Below are positions 49,366 to 59,701 of a stretch of DNA of 64,000 nucleotides, piece after piece. Each line of letters starts with the position of its first letter. Position 1 is the first letter of the stretch. The position numbers were made by a program, and so were the translations under genes. The DNA is from Pomphorhynchus laevis (Eukaryota; Acanthocephala; Palaeacanthocephala; Echinorhynchida; Pomphorhynchidae). The stretch is from positions 178,884 to 242,883 of the forward strand of contig WNNJ02001487.1 of assembly GCA_012934845.2 (NCBI GenBank), in the 5' to 3' direction. A model generated the notes under the pieces. That model was not told where the DNA came from and made no database searches. It was given only the letters and a program-made list of their open reading frames with translations.

Positions 49366-50119
49366 ACAAAAAGAATAAAAAATAATTCAAAAATTGAAAA
49401 TATACCGTTATGTAAAAAATATAAAAAATAATATAAAAATAATTCAAAAATAAAAAATATAAATATATGTATATAAAATTAATATAAAAAATAATATAAA
49501 AATAATTTGAAAATCGAAAATGTACACTTATGTCTATATAAATAATATAAAAATTAATATAAAAAATATAAAAATAATTCGAAAATCGGAAATACACACT
49601 AATGCATATAAAATTAATGTAAAAAATATAAAAATAATTCAAAAATCAAAAATATACATTGATGTATAAAAAATAATATAAAAATAATTCTAGAATCGGA
49701 AATATACACTAATGTATAAAAAATTAATATAAAAAATAATATAAAAATATAAAAAAATAATTCAAAAATCGAAAATATAATATCTAAAAATAGTATAAAA
49801 ATTAATATAAAAAATATAAAAATAATTCGAAAATCGAAAATGTACACTTATGTCTATATAAATAATATAAAAATTAATATAAAAAAATATAAAAATAATT
49901 CGAGAATCGAAAATGTACACTTATGTCTATATAAATAATATAAAAATTAATATAGATAATTCTATAATAATAAAGATAATTCAAAAATCGTAAATCTAAC
50001 TTTTTGTCAATAAGAAATAATATAGAAATTAATATAAAAATATGAAAATTAATATCAAAATTAATAACAAAATAATAAAAATAATTCAAAAATTGAAGAT
50101 ATACACTTTTGTGCAGTTT
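49366..50119. repeat. AT-rich minisatellite
   Basis: Imperfect units of about 60-100 bp built from AATATAAAAATTAATATAAA, AATAATTCGAAAATCGAAAA and TGTACACTTATGTCTATATA. The long minus-strand YFYIFYINF-type frames are artefacts of this repeat. Confidence 0.85.
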
Positions 50120-50123
50120 GTAT
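50120..50123. repeat. Target-site duplication GTAT (left)
   Basis: GTAT precedes the left LTR and recurs right after the other LTR at 54674-54677. Confidence 0.75.
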
Positions 50124-50315
50124 TGTTGTGTTTTCAGACATTGCAAAGCAAACGCTAACGTTTTTTAATTTTTAGTACAAACAAAACACCAGCGTTCAGA
50201 AACAGTCGCTATCCGACATATATAGTCAAAATACAAAGGCATACCGCCAAGCACATTGCTGCCAGTGATAATCGTCATTGCCATACATTTGCAGTGTGTT
50301 CGTTCATACACAACA
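50124..50315 (-). mobile_element. 3' LTR of Ty3/gypsy element
   Basis: 192 bp, ends TGTTGTG..CACAACA, and appears identical to 54482-54673. Confidence 0.95.
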
Positions 50316-50329
50316 TTCCTCTTCCCCAT
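50316..50329 (-). other. Polypurine tract
   Basis: ATGGGGAAGAGGAA on the minus strand directly before the 3' LTR: the plus-strand primer site of LTR elements. Confidence 0.85.
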
Positions 50330-50344
50330 ATAAATGTGGTCTTT

Positions 50345-53300
50345 TTAGTACGCCACATTCCAGCCATATCGAACAGGTACTTTACGGACTCTTTCTGATC
50401 GTCTAGGTAATTGGCGATGGCAATTATCATGTTCAAGATTTTTTTCATCCGCCGAATTCGTAATGGTAAGTGGACTTTGATCACTAGTTATCTCAATCCG
50501 CTGTGACAATGTTGAATTCATTTTCTCTTGATCATTGTCTGCATCATTGGTAATTTCTCGATTCTCTATACCTTCTCCTTTACGAAGCATATCGGCGTGT
50601 AATCTGTAGTTTTGATCAGCGTTGCTCACGACATACGATGTCCAGTTTGAGCGCTTTTCTATTTCCCCCGCCGACCACGGTTCGTTACTTTTCTGCCGAT
50701 ACCACACCTTTTCTCCTGAATAAAACTCCCTCGGTTTGGATTTCTTATCGAAATGTATTTTGTTATTTGCTTGATAACCTTCAAGTGTAGAACGTAGATT
50801 CGGTTTCAAACGATCAAATAAGGTAGACAAACGATGACCGGTAAAGACAATTGATGGTGGTTTTCCTGTGGCACTGTGCGGTGTGTTTCTATACGACAAT
50901 AAGAATTGCTGCAATCGCTTTGGACGATCGTGTATATTGTAAGGTCTGATCACTTTATTCTTTAGTACTTGAATAAACCTCTCCGCTAAACCGTTTGATC
51001 TTGGGTGATACGGAGATACTCTTACATGCTTTACTCCATTAGACTGCAAAAAATTCGCGAATTCGGAAGACTGAAACGGGGGACCATTGTCTGATACCAG
51101 CTCTTCCGGAACCCCATTTCTGGCAAATATTTCTCTTAATACCTTTATTGTTGAGTGAGCACTTGTACATTGCATCTTAATAACCTCTGGCCATTTTGAT
51201 AGAGCACACTGAACCACAAAGTAATACTCCTGTTGGGATGGTCCGGCGAAATCTACGTGAATCCTAGTCCATATATCGCTGGGTACAGGCCAATTGTGAA
51301 GTGGATGGTTAGGTTCGTTATTCCGGAAACGCTGACAATCGTTACAATTTTGTACTGAGCGCTCGATATCAGCATCCAATCCAGGCCACCATACGTAATA
51401 TCGTGATAAGGACTTCATAGCCACAATTCCCGGATGGCCTGCATGCAAAGCTCGCAAAACTGTCTCCCGTAGACTCGTCGGAATTAATACACGCGCTCCT
51501 AAAAGCAAAATTCCATTTTCAAATGATAACTCATTGCGTCTTGTGCTGTAATAATGAATGTTCGAGTCTGTAACTTTGTTTGGCCAACCGATCGACACAT
51601 ATTGCGTCACCTTTTTTAGAATCAAATCTTGTTTCGTAGCTTCGCGAATAGCTGTTGCGGATAATAAAGGTGTGTCCTCACATAACAAATTCACACAGAT
51701 ATCATTTGTTCCCGACGTTTCTGCACAGTCAAGGCCTTGACATGGAAATCTGGAGAGGACATCGGCAATTATGTTATCTTTTCCTGGAATGCATTCGAGT
51801 TCGTAGTCGAATTGACTCAACGACAATGCCCATCTGACTAAACGCTGATTCGCGATCTTTGGCAAATTACGTTGATTTCCGAATATGTATTTCAAAGGTT
51901 TGTGATCAGTGATGAGTACGAACTTTCTACCTAATAGAAAATATCGAAACTTATTGACACCGAATATAAGTGCAAGTGCCTCCCGGTCGATTTGCGAGTA
52001 ATTTATTTCCGCGCTGCTCAATTTTCTTGATGCGTATGCAATCGGCAGATAACGGTTGTTTTTAGTTTCTTGAAGCAGTACGGCTCCTAAGCCTCTCTCA
52101 CAAGCATCACAATACAGCTTCAGGTTACTCTTCCCATCATATGGTATTAAAATTTTCGGTTTTAGCATACTTTGCTTGACCAATTCAAATTGGCTTTGAT
52201 GCCGATCTGTCCAGTTCCAATTCGCTCGTACACCCGTTAACGAATACAAGTCAGCACACTGCGACCGCAAATGAGGAATAAAACGTTCAAGGAACCCTAT
52301 GGTTCCCAAGAACGTTCGCAGTTCTTTAGGATTTGACGGTGGACAAATATTTTGAATAGTATCAACTTTCTCTGGATCAACTTTTACCATTCCTTTATCT
52401 AACACGTGTCCCAGAAATTTGACTTGTTCTTGAAGAAATAAACACTTTTCACGTTTAACTCGTATTCCCGCATTCAATAATCTTGTCATTACACTTCGAA
52501 GTCTGTCTATATGTTCTGAACGTGTTTCACCTGCAACTACAACATCATCCAGATAAACTGCGACGCCCGGAATCGTACCGAGTAATTGATTCATATAACG
52601 CTGGAACAAAATTGGTGCAATGGATAACCCAAATGGTAATCGACGATATTGATAATATCCGAAGGGTGTCGATATGGTCAAATACTTTCGAGAGTCTTGA
52701 TGAACTTTCATTTGTGAATACGCATCCTTTAAATCCAATACTGAATACAAGGTGCCTCCTGCGATTTTGCTCAGTATCTCCTCAAATGTCGGTAATTCGA
52801 AACAATCACAATTCAGATACGGATTAATTGTCGCCTTGAAGTCAGCGCAAAGTCTTATTGAGTTATCCTTCTTGAGCACAGAAACAATTGGACTCGCCCA
52901 TTCAATATAATTACAGTTTGAATCAACTTGCTCTAATGTTCCATTCGATAAAAGGCGCTTTAACTCTTCTTCGATTTTTGGCTTTAATGGCAGTGGTACG
53001 CGACGAGCCGGAATGCATCGTGCAATAGCCGATGGATCAACTTGTAACTTTATCTCCAAATCCTTAATGTTCCCAAGATCTTCATTGAATAACTCCTTAA
53101 ATCTGAGTAACATGTGGTTTAAATCGGATGCACCTTGTTGATTTAAATTTAACTGATTGATAGCTCGTGGGCGGGATCTTACTTGACGTGGCAAGGACAT
53201 GTTAAATGCTTCTATCCACGGTTGTCCAAACAAGCTCTTTTCTGTTTCGTATACGACCTCGACATTCAACAATTTGGCTACATTATCTAGTTCTACAGTC

Positions 53301-54499
53301 ACTTGACATTGACCTATGCTCTTTATCAACCCTCCACCAAAACTTCTCAGCCATCTTCCCGCTCTTAGCTCAGGCGAACCACAACTTGACCATGTTTTTT
53401 GAGATATTACAGACAACATTGCTCCCGTATCAAACTCCATTTCCACTTGAACTCCGTTTATTCTCACTTCCAATGTCGGTCCCAGGATATGGTCCCTTCG
53501 ACAAACGTTTTGAATTTCGAGAAAAGCCAACTCTACAGCCTTATTATCACCATTCTCGTCTGATATCAACTGATGAATATTTTGTAGTGCTACCTTGCAG
53601 CATCGACGAATATGACCTATCTTACCACAACGGTGACATTTTACGTTCTTAGCCCAACACTGTTGCTCATTTACGTGATTTGAACCATTACATCGTGTAC
53701 AACGAGGCATGGAATTTTTATTCCATTGTGATCGACGTCCAGCACTTAATTTATTAACATGCGAAATTTCAACATCCTTTTTCGAGTCATTTGCATAATT
53801 CGAGCTGGTTTCCGTCGCTAACAAGTGCTTAGTAGCTTGTGTCATTTCCCAATTAGAAGCAATCCTAATTACATCGTCTAACGTAGGATTGTCTAATCGT
53901 AATAGACTCATACGTATTTCCTCGATTGGAGTATATGCAATTACCAGATCTCTCAATCTGTCGTCGATTGCTTGCTGTTCGGTTTGAATGGATTGATCGA
54001 AAAACGAACACTTACTAGCCAGGCCCCTTGCTTCCGCTATCCAATCTTTATGTGACTGATTGGCTTTTTGTCGACATTGCGTAAATTCGAATCTGGCTGC
54101 AACTATATGCATCGGCTTTTTAAAATGACGATCGAGTTCCTTAATAATCATCTCGAAAGTAATGTCCTCTTTTTCGAAAGACGGAATCAATTGTCCAACC
54201 AAGCGAAAAATTTCTTGACCACAACTGGACAGTAAGAATTGTTTTTGTCGCATCTGTGAATCAACTCTGTGCATGCCCAAAAAATTCTTCAGTTGAATCC
54301 CGTAATCAATCCACTTATCGTGATCTGCATTGAAATGCTGAAACGCCGGTATATTGCAATCCTTATTGGGATTTTCACGATTTTGCAGACTTTCCATCAA
54401 CTTCGTCAATGTACGTTGTTGTTCCCATACAATTTTCATAATGTCGTTCGACGAAAATTTTGAACCACCCTCGTCGCCAATTGTTGTGTTTTCAGACAT
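50345..54499 (-). CDS. Ty3/gypsy gag-pol polyprotein
   Basis: One open frame of 1,384 residues, no breaks. In order: a gag-like region (about 1-280); zinc knuckles near 265-300 (CHRCGKIGHIRRCC); aspartic protease with DTGAMLSVIS near 350; reverse transcriptase with LDLKDAYSQM near 590 and VYLDDVVV near 660; RNase H (LYCDACERGLGA, then TDHKPL); integrase with the HHCC finger (HAGHPG..CNDCQ) and DDE residues in HVDFAG, SDNGPPF and GLAERF. The end (RRSERVRKVPVRYG) is typical of the group. No separate env-like frame. The ATG at 54499 lies inside the 5' LTR, so the first six codons are LTR sequence and the next cover the primer binding site. Gag and pol are fused in one frame. Intact coding plus identical LTRs suggest a recent, possibly active insertion. 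Confidence 0.97.
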   Translation of the reverse strand: MSENTTIGDEGGSKFSSNDIMKIVWEQQRTLTKLMESLQNRENPNKDCNIPAFQHFNADHDKWIDYGIQLKNFLGMHRVDSQMRQKQFLLSSCGQEIFRLVGQLIPSFEKEDITFEMIIKELDRHFKKPMHIVAARFEFTQCRQKANQSHKDWIAEARGLASKCSFFDQSIQTEQQAIDDRLRDLVIAYTPIEEIRMSLLRLDNPTLDDVIRIASNWEMTQATKHLLATETSSNYANDSKKDVEISHVNKLSAGRRSQWNKNSMPRCTRCNGSNHVNEQQCWAKNVKCHRCGKIGHIRRCCKVALQNIHQLISDENGDNKAVELAFLEIQNVCRRDHILGPTLEVRINGVQVEMEFDTGAMLSVISQKTWSSCGSPELRAGRWLRSFGGGLIKSIGQCQVTVELDNVAKLLNVEVVYETEKSLFGQPWIEAFNMSLPRQVRSRPRAINQLNLNQQGASDLNHMLLRFKELFNEDLGNIKDLEIKLQVDPSAIARCIPARRVPLPLKPKIEEELKRLLSNGTLEQVDSNCNYIEWASPIVSVLKKDNSIRLCADFKATINPYLNCDCFELPTFEEILSKIAGGTLYSVLDLKDAYSQMKVHQDSRKYLTISTPFGYYQYRRLPFGLSIAPILFQRYMNQLLGTIPGVAVYLDDVVVAGETRSEHIDRLRSVMTRLLNAGIRVKREKCLFLQEQVKFLGHVLDKGMVKVDPEKVDTIQNICPPSNPKELRTFLGTIGFLERFIPHLRSQCADLYSLTGVRANWNWTDRHQSQFELVKQSMLKPKILIPYDGKSNLKLYCDACERGLGAVLLQETKNNRYLPIAYASRKLSSAEINYSQIDREALALIFGVNKFRYFLLGRKFVLITDHKPLKYIFGNQRNLPKIANQRLVRWALSLSQFDYELECIPGKDNIIADVLSRFPCQGLDCAETSGTNDICVNLLCEDTPLLSATAIREATKQDLILKKVTQYVSIGWPNKVTDSNIHYYSTRRNELSFENGILLLGARVLIPTSLRETVLRALHAGHPGIVAMKSLSRYYVWWPGLDADIERSVQNCNDCQRFRNNEPNHPLHNWPVPSDIWTRIHVDFAGPSQQEYYFVVQCALSKWPEVIKMQCTSAHSTIKVLREIFARNGVPEELVSDNGPPFQSSEFANFLQSNGVKHVRVSPYHPRSNGLAERFIQVLKNKVIRPYNIHDRPKRLQQFLLSYRNTPHSATGKPPSIVFTGHRLSTLFDRLKPNLRSTLEGYQANNKIHFDKKSKPREFYSGEKVWYRQKSNEPWSAGEIEKRSNWTSYVVSNADQNYRLHADMLRKGEGIENREITNDADNDQEKMNSTLSQRIEITSDQSPLTITNSADEKNLEHDNCHRQLPRRSERVRKVPVRYGWNVAY
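54463..54479 (-). other. Putative primer binding site
   Basis: TGGCGACGAGGGTGG begins two bases after the 5' LTR; TGG pairs with the universal CCA end of tRNA. The tRNA was not identified. The same bases are coding. Confidence 0.6.
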
Positions 54500-54673
54500 T
54501 GCAAAGCAAACGCTAACGTTTTTTAATTTTTAGTACAAACAAAACACCAGCGTTCAGAAACAGTCGCTATCCGACATATATAGTCAAAATACAAAGGCAT
54601 ACCGCCAAGCACATTGCTGCCAGTGATAATCGTCATTGCCATACATTTGCAGTGTGTTCGTTCATACACAACA
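54482..54673 (-). mobile_element. 5' LTR of Ty3/gypsy element
   Basis: 192 bp, no difference found from the 3' LTR by direct comparison. It is followed by the GTAT duplication at 54674-54677. Confidence 0.95.
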
Positions 54674-54677
54674 GTAT

Positions 54678-55409
54678 TTCTTCTGATAAATTTCAATGTG
54701 GAAAGCATCTGTATTTAAATTAAGATCACATCTTAAATTACTAAAAAATTTATCAAAATAGGAGATATAAGGAAGTATATATTGAAGAGTTGAAAATCAC
54801 TTAACTTATATAGTCTCAAGGATACTATATAAGCCCGATATATTGAAATCACATAAGCAACGAATTGTAGTGGAGATAGAAATTTATGAAATTTACAAAT
54901 ATGCGCCTGGCCAATAAATTATTGAATCGAAGTTTTTGCCGAAACGTGAAATGATGTATTATCTGTAGTTGAATATTTCAGAAATTTAAGAAATGAATTG
55001 GTATTCAAGTAAATCTGCTATTAGTTTATCGTGATTACCTAATGATAGCGTAATAGAAGATAATAGATACCAAAAACATGATTTTGACTGTTTATAATTT
55101 AATGGTAATCCCTGAAATAAAATGTTTATTTAAGCCACAGAGTTTCCTAAATTCTTAAACATTGAAGGCAATATCATTAAAAATTTGATGGTTTTTATAT
55201 AAATAAATCTTTTATTATTAGCTTTAACAAAATCAAATATAAATAATTAAATGTGCAATCAGTTTTTCAGAGTTTATTATTAATTAACTTTAATTTAATT
55301 AATTTAAAATAACTAAATATTGAATATTAATTTAGGCGTTAAAAGATTGTACTCAGCGGAAAGCGTGCCGATGCTTTAAATGAAATCATTATAGTTTAAA
55401 TGAAACCAT
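54678..55409. other. AT-rich intergenic or intronic DNA
   Basis: Nothing recognised. Confidence 0.5.
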
Positions 55410-55890
55410 TATATCTACCCATTATAGTTAGATATAATCAAATACTAATTTATCTTTTATAAAAATTATAATTCTTAAATTTTAAATTTTAAATGAAAAA
55501 TGTGTCATATTGTGTCATACAATGTGTCATATTGATTTTTATTGCTTAAGAAATTTAGATTTTTAATAAACAATATACAGTAGAACAAGTGCTCATCAGA
55601 ATTACAAATCATATTGAATTAAATGACCATTATAGTTAGATATAATCAAATACTAATTTATCTTTTATAAAAATTATAATTCTTAAATTTTAAATTTTAA
55701 ATCAATATGATTTTGAAAGAAATTTAGATTTTTAATAAAAATCTAATCTAGTAGAACAAGTGCTCATCAGAATTACAAATTATATTGAATTAAATGATCA
55801 AACATTGTTGCAAACAATATACAGTAGAACAAGTGCTGATCAGAATTACAAATTATATTGAATTAAATGATCAAACATTGTTGCTTTAAA
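55410..55890 (+). repeat. Nested direct repeats
   Basis: ATTATAGTTAGATATAATCA and the following ~75 bp occur near 55420 and 55629. CAGTAGAACAAGTGCT and the following ~60 bp occur near 55578, 55747 and 55821. Confidence 0.8.
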
Positions 55891-56514
55891 TGTGTCATAT
55901 TGATTTTTATTGCTTTTAAATAAGTTCAAATGCTTGCAAACATTTATAAAAGAATGTGTGTTACCATTCGAAATGTAATTTTAACGATTTAAATAGAGAC
56001 AAATCAGAGTAACGATTAACTGATTAAAACTTGAAAAAACTTGGAAATAAAAATAAGACAAAGCCATTAATGATTACAACTGACTAACTGGTTACAAGGA
56101 CATTAGAAAATATTTCACAACAAAAAGGGCATTATATAAATAGTATTACCCTTCTTAATTGTCTTATTTTGTAACTTATTCTATGTACGGCGACAATAAA
56201 TTTCTTTTCATTCATCATAATAGATTGATATTTGTCAAAAAAGTAATTTTTATTGAAATTCATTTTTTCTGCTTAATGAAAGAAAAAATAAAATGCTTGC
56301 ATAAAACCATTATTTTAGTTTAAATAAAATGCTAATTGTGTTATTTTTACCTTACTTTTCATATAAATGTTTCGTTTCTGCTCGATTTATATGTACAATT
56401 TAAATATTTACAGTCACGATTTGAATAATAGATTTGTTATTTTCTTTAATATTTACTTATTTGTTATTTTCTTTAATATTTTATTTACCTAACGACATAA
56501 CAAAGAAGATCATA
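55891..56514. other. AT-rich, nothing recognised
   Basis: No frame, repeat or RNA gene seen. Confidence 0.5.
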
Positions 56515-57035
56515 CCAGAAATGACGTTTATTTTAAATTTCAACTTTTTTATTTTAAAAACAATTATTTATTTTATTATTTAATTATTAAATTTTGATTT
56601 ATCATTATTATGTTTTGTTTATTTTATAATTATATTAAATACGTAGACTCAGTTAGCTGATTTGATTTATTGATTTATAAAATATAATAATTATTTAAAT
56701 TAAAATTTATTACTTTTTAATACAATCATTTACGTTAAAATTTTTATTTTATATTATTTTGCTATGCATAAATATTTTATAAAATATTTATAATATGTAA
56801 ATAATTTGACTTTTTTCTCAAAGCAATATTTTTATTAATTATTATTGATAAAAATGACGTTTATTTTAAATTTCTATTTTTTATTTTAACTTGATTTAAA
56901 TTATAAAAAATCTTAAAACAATCATTTATTTTATTATTTAATTATTACTTTTTGATTTAGCATTATTATGTTTTGTTTAGTTCATAATTATATTAAATAC
57001 GTAGACTCAGTTAGCTGATTTGATTTGATTAATTT
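56515..57035 (+). repeat. Two Penelope terminal-repeat tails
   Basis: Copies at about 56519-56680 and 56850-57030, both ending in ACGTAGACTCAGTTAGCTGA; coding part absent. A shorter tail fragment follows at 57255-57345, and a diverged head (ATCATCAGGAGGAACTGTCA) at 57772 on the minus strand. Confidence 0.7.
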
Positions 57036-57949
57036 TATTTGATTCTTTAATATTTTATTTACCTAATGACATACCAAAGAAGATCTTGGTTACTATAAAC
57101 TTATATTAATGCTGTCCTCACAGGTATTTTCGAACAAAAGGTATTTTCGAGAATTTATAAACAAGATTAAACTGAAACTACATATTTGTGCAATATATAT
57201 AAATTGTAAATAACTCAATCTTAAAAAGAACTTTCATAACTCAGAATTTTATAAATCGACTAATAATATATTATCATATTTAAGGATCATACCGGCTAAC
57301 TGAATCTAAGTATTTATATTATCCATAAATTTAAAAAATAAATTATAAATATTAATCTTACCATATTATATAATATGCATGCACCCTATGAAGTACATAT
57401 ATTGTTAAACTATGTTTCATTTACCATAATGCAACAAAAAAAGTTTTATTTTGATGTTGTGCTTCACTTCTAAGCTTTTTCAATTGTAAGTTTAAATAGC
57501 TATCTCTTGAACGTACCATTTACTAGTTATAGTGGGAAAAGCCTTATATATTAGATCTTCTTAAACAAAATTTTATAAATCAGAATTTTTTAAACAAACG
57601 ACTAATATCTTACTTTTTAAACATAGATCAGTTAATTAATCATTGACACAAAAAATAAAAATACAAATATTTGACAATCTTATAATGACCTATAATTCAG
57701 ATATTTTATAACTTAAGATTTTTTATAACTCATAATTTTTATAAATCGAGTAACAGTACACCTGTTTTAGATATCATCAGGAGGAACTGTCATGTTTTCA
57801 GATTTCAGCTCATGTTCAGAAATTAAAAATAGTAGTGATGTCGAGTATATGCCAATGATGTATTTTCTTTGATGTAATTTCATTAACTAGATTAATCCGT
57901 TGATTATAATACAAAGTTTCGAATTAAATGAAAGTTTATTAACTATTTT

Positions 57950-58920
57950 AATCAGTTGAAATTTTGTCAAGATACTGCACGTTGCTTTAATTCCATCTAT
58001 AGGACCACAGCAGTACGCTACATTTCAGTATTAGTTAACCTCATCAGCTATTGATCCAATATCTACGTTTTACGTTTCGGCTTTTTAATGTTGGCTGATG
58101 ATCACTGAACTTATCTGATTTTATTGGCAACTAGATTTGGCAAAAGAATTTCGTCTTACACTTTGCAAATTTAATTAACATCATTTCTGATTTCAAATTA
58201 AATCAGCGTTAGTAGTGGAAGGTTATAACTTCAATTTGAAAATCTACCTATTTTTGCAATGAAATTTAATTAATTTTTTCTGTACGCTACCTTAATCCTA
58301 TCTACAAGCTAATACTTATATTTCACGTTTATGTCCTTATAATGTTGACTAAGGATCACTGAACTATACTGGTTTTATTAAAAATAAAATTTAATGAAAA
58401 GCTTTCATATTTCATTTTACAAATTTAATTGAAATCATTTCTGATTTCAAATTAAGTAAGCGTTGATAGAGAAAGGTTCTACCTTCGAATAAAAACCTAC
58501 ATATTTTTTCAATTAATTACTATTATTAAACTAGTCATTGATATTTTGTTTATAAATTTTAAGTTCATTTAATTGCGCAGTCATTATTACCATTGAAATT
58601 TTTGATCACATTGAACGCTTGCTTTAATTTTATTTATAAACCAACAGCAGTACGCTACATTTCAGCATTGGTGAATTTCATCAACTATTTTGATCCAATA
58701 CCTACGATTAACCTTTCGGTTTTCTTAATGTTGGATGACGATCATTGAATCGTCTGCTTTTATTGTCAATTGGATTTAATAAAAAGACTTTCGTCGTACA
58801 TTTTGCAAATTTTATTAAAATCATTTATGATTTCATATTAAATAAACATTGGTAGGGAAAGGTACTACCTTCAATTTAAAAACCTACCTTTTTTAATCAG
58901 TCTTTTAATCAATGTTAATT
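57950..58920 (-). repeat. ~320-bp repeat array downstream of Orai
   Basis: Three diverged units marked by CAGCAGTACGCTACATTTCA (58005 and 58640) and AATGTTGxxTGACGATCA. The segment 58308-58760 is nearly identical to 60945-61400 in the Orai intron. Read on the minus strand the units contain GAAAC..CTGATGAGG. Confidence 0.8.
58037..58084 (-). ncRNA. Hammerhead-like core, Orai-flank repeat
   Basis: Minus strand: AAGCC, GAAAC, stem III ACGT-AAA-ACGT (perfect 4 bp), GTA closing, hairpin TATTG-GAT-CAATA (5 bp), CTGATGA, GGTT. Stem II AGCC/GGTT has one wobble. Other units of the array have lost one or more of these. Confidence 0.45.
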
Positions 58921-59701
58921 AAGAAAATATTTGCTTATAATTAAACAATTTTGTCATATCAACGACTGATGCTTAAGCTGCCAAAGATTTAAGTCCTAAA
59001 ACGTTTTCTTTAATGCTTTAGAACTAAAACTTTTGCCTTTTGCCTTTTATAGGAGGCATCATACAATTGCCGGAATATTAAAAAATATTTTTTTGTACTG
59101 AAAGTTTCTATCTCTTATTATTCAAATAAGTCCATCCAAACTCTCTTCCTTAGAGATTGTAGATAGAAGTACTTAAAGAGGAACTATTGCTGTTAAGTAT
59201 CAAGCCATGTTTGTCCTCTACCCAACATCTTATATATACACAAATGTATTTTATTATCTAAAATAATATTTGCAACTAACTTGTTATTTTATATTATAAA
59301 ATAATATTATAATATTATAAAATAATATTATGATATTACAATGCTATAATATAATATAAAATTATAATATTATATTATTATTTTATATTATATTATATTT
59401 TATACTTATTATTGTATCTTATCATTTTAGTATTAGTTTATATACATTAGAATTTTTTATCTGAAATGGGCACAGCATACTAAAAGATTCCAATATTAGA
59501 AATAACGCTGTGTTTTGTAGATTTTATAATCGTTTTTCGGATACTAAGGATCAATGCATATTAATTGCAGAGTAATTAAATAATCTGTAAGTTGTAGATC
59601 ATTGATCATTCTAAACAATTAAATTGTGCACTACGGTTAGTGCCATAAAAAATATTTAGAAACAATCACATTTATACAACAAATATCCAGATTCTTTATA
59701 T
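58921..59701. other. Orai 3' flank, AT-rich
   Basis: Simple AT-rich runs (59260-59400); no clear polyadenylation signal picked. Confidence 0.5.

Noticed and set aside
49358-50146. Hydrophobic minus-strand frames rich in Tyr, Phe and Ile
   Set aside because: Translation of an AT-rich minisatellite, not membrane proteins.
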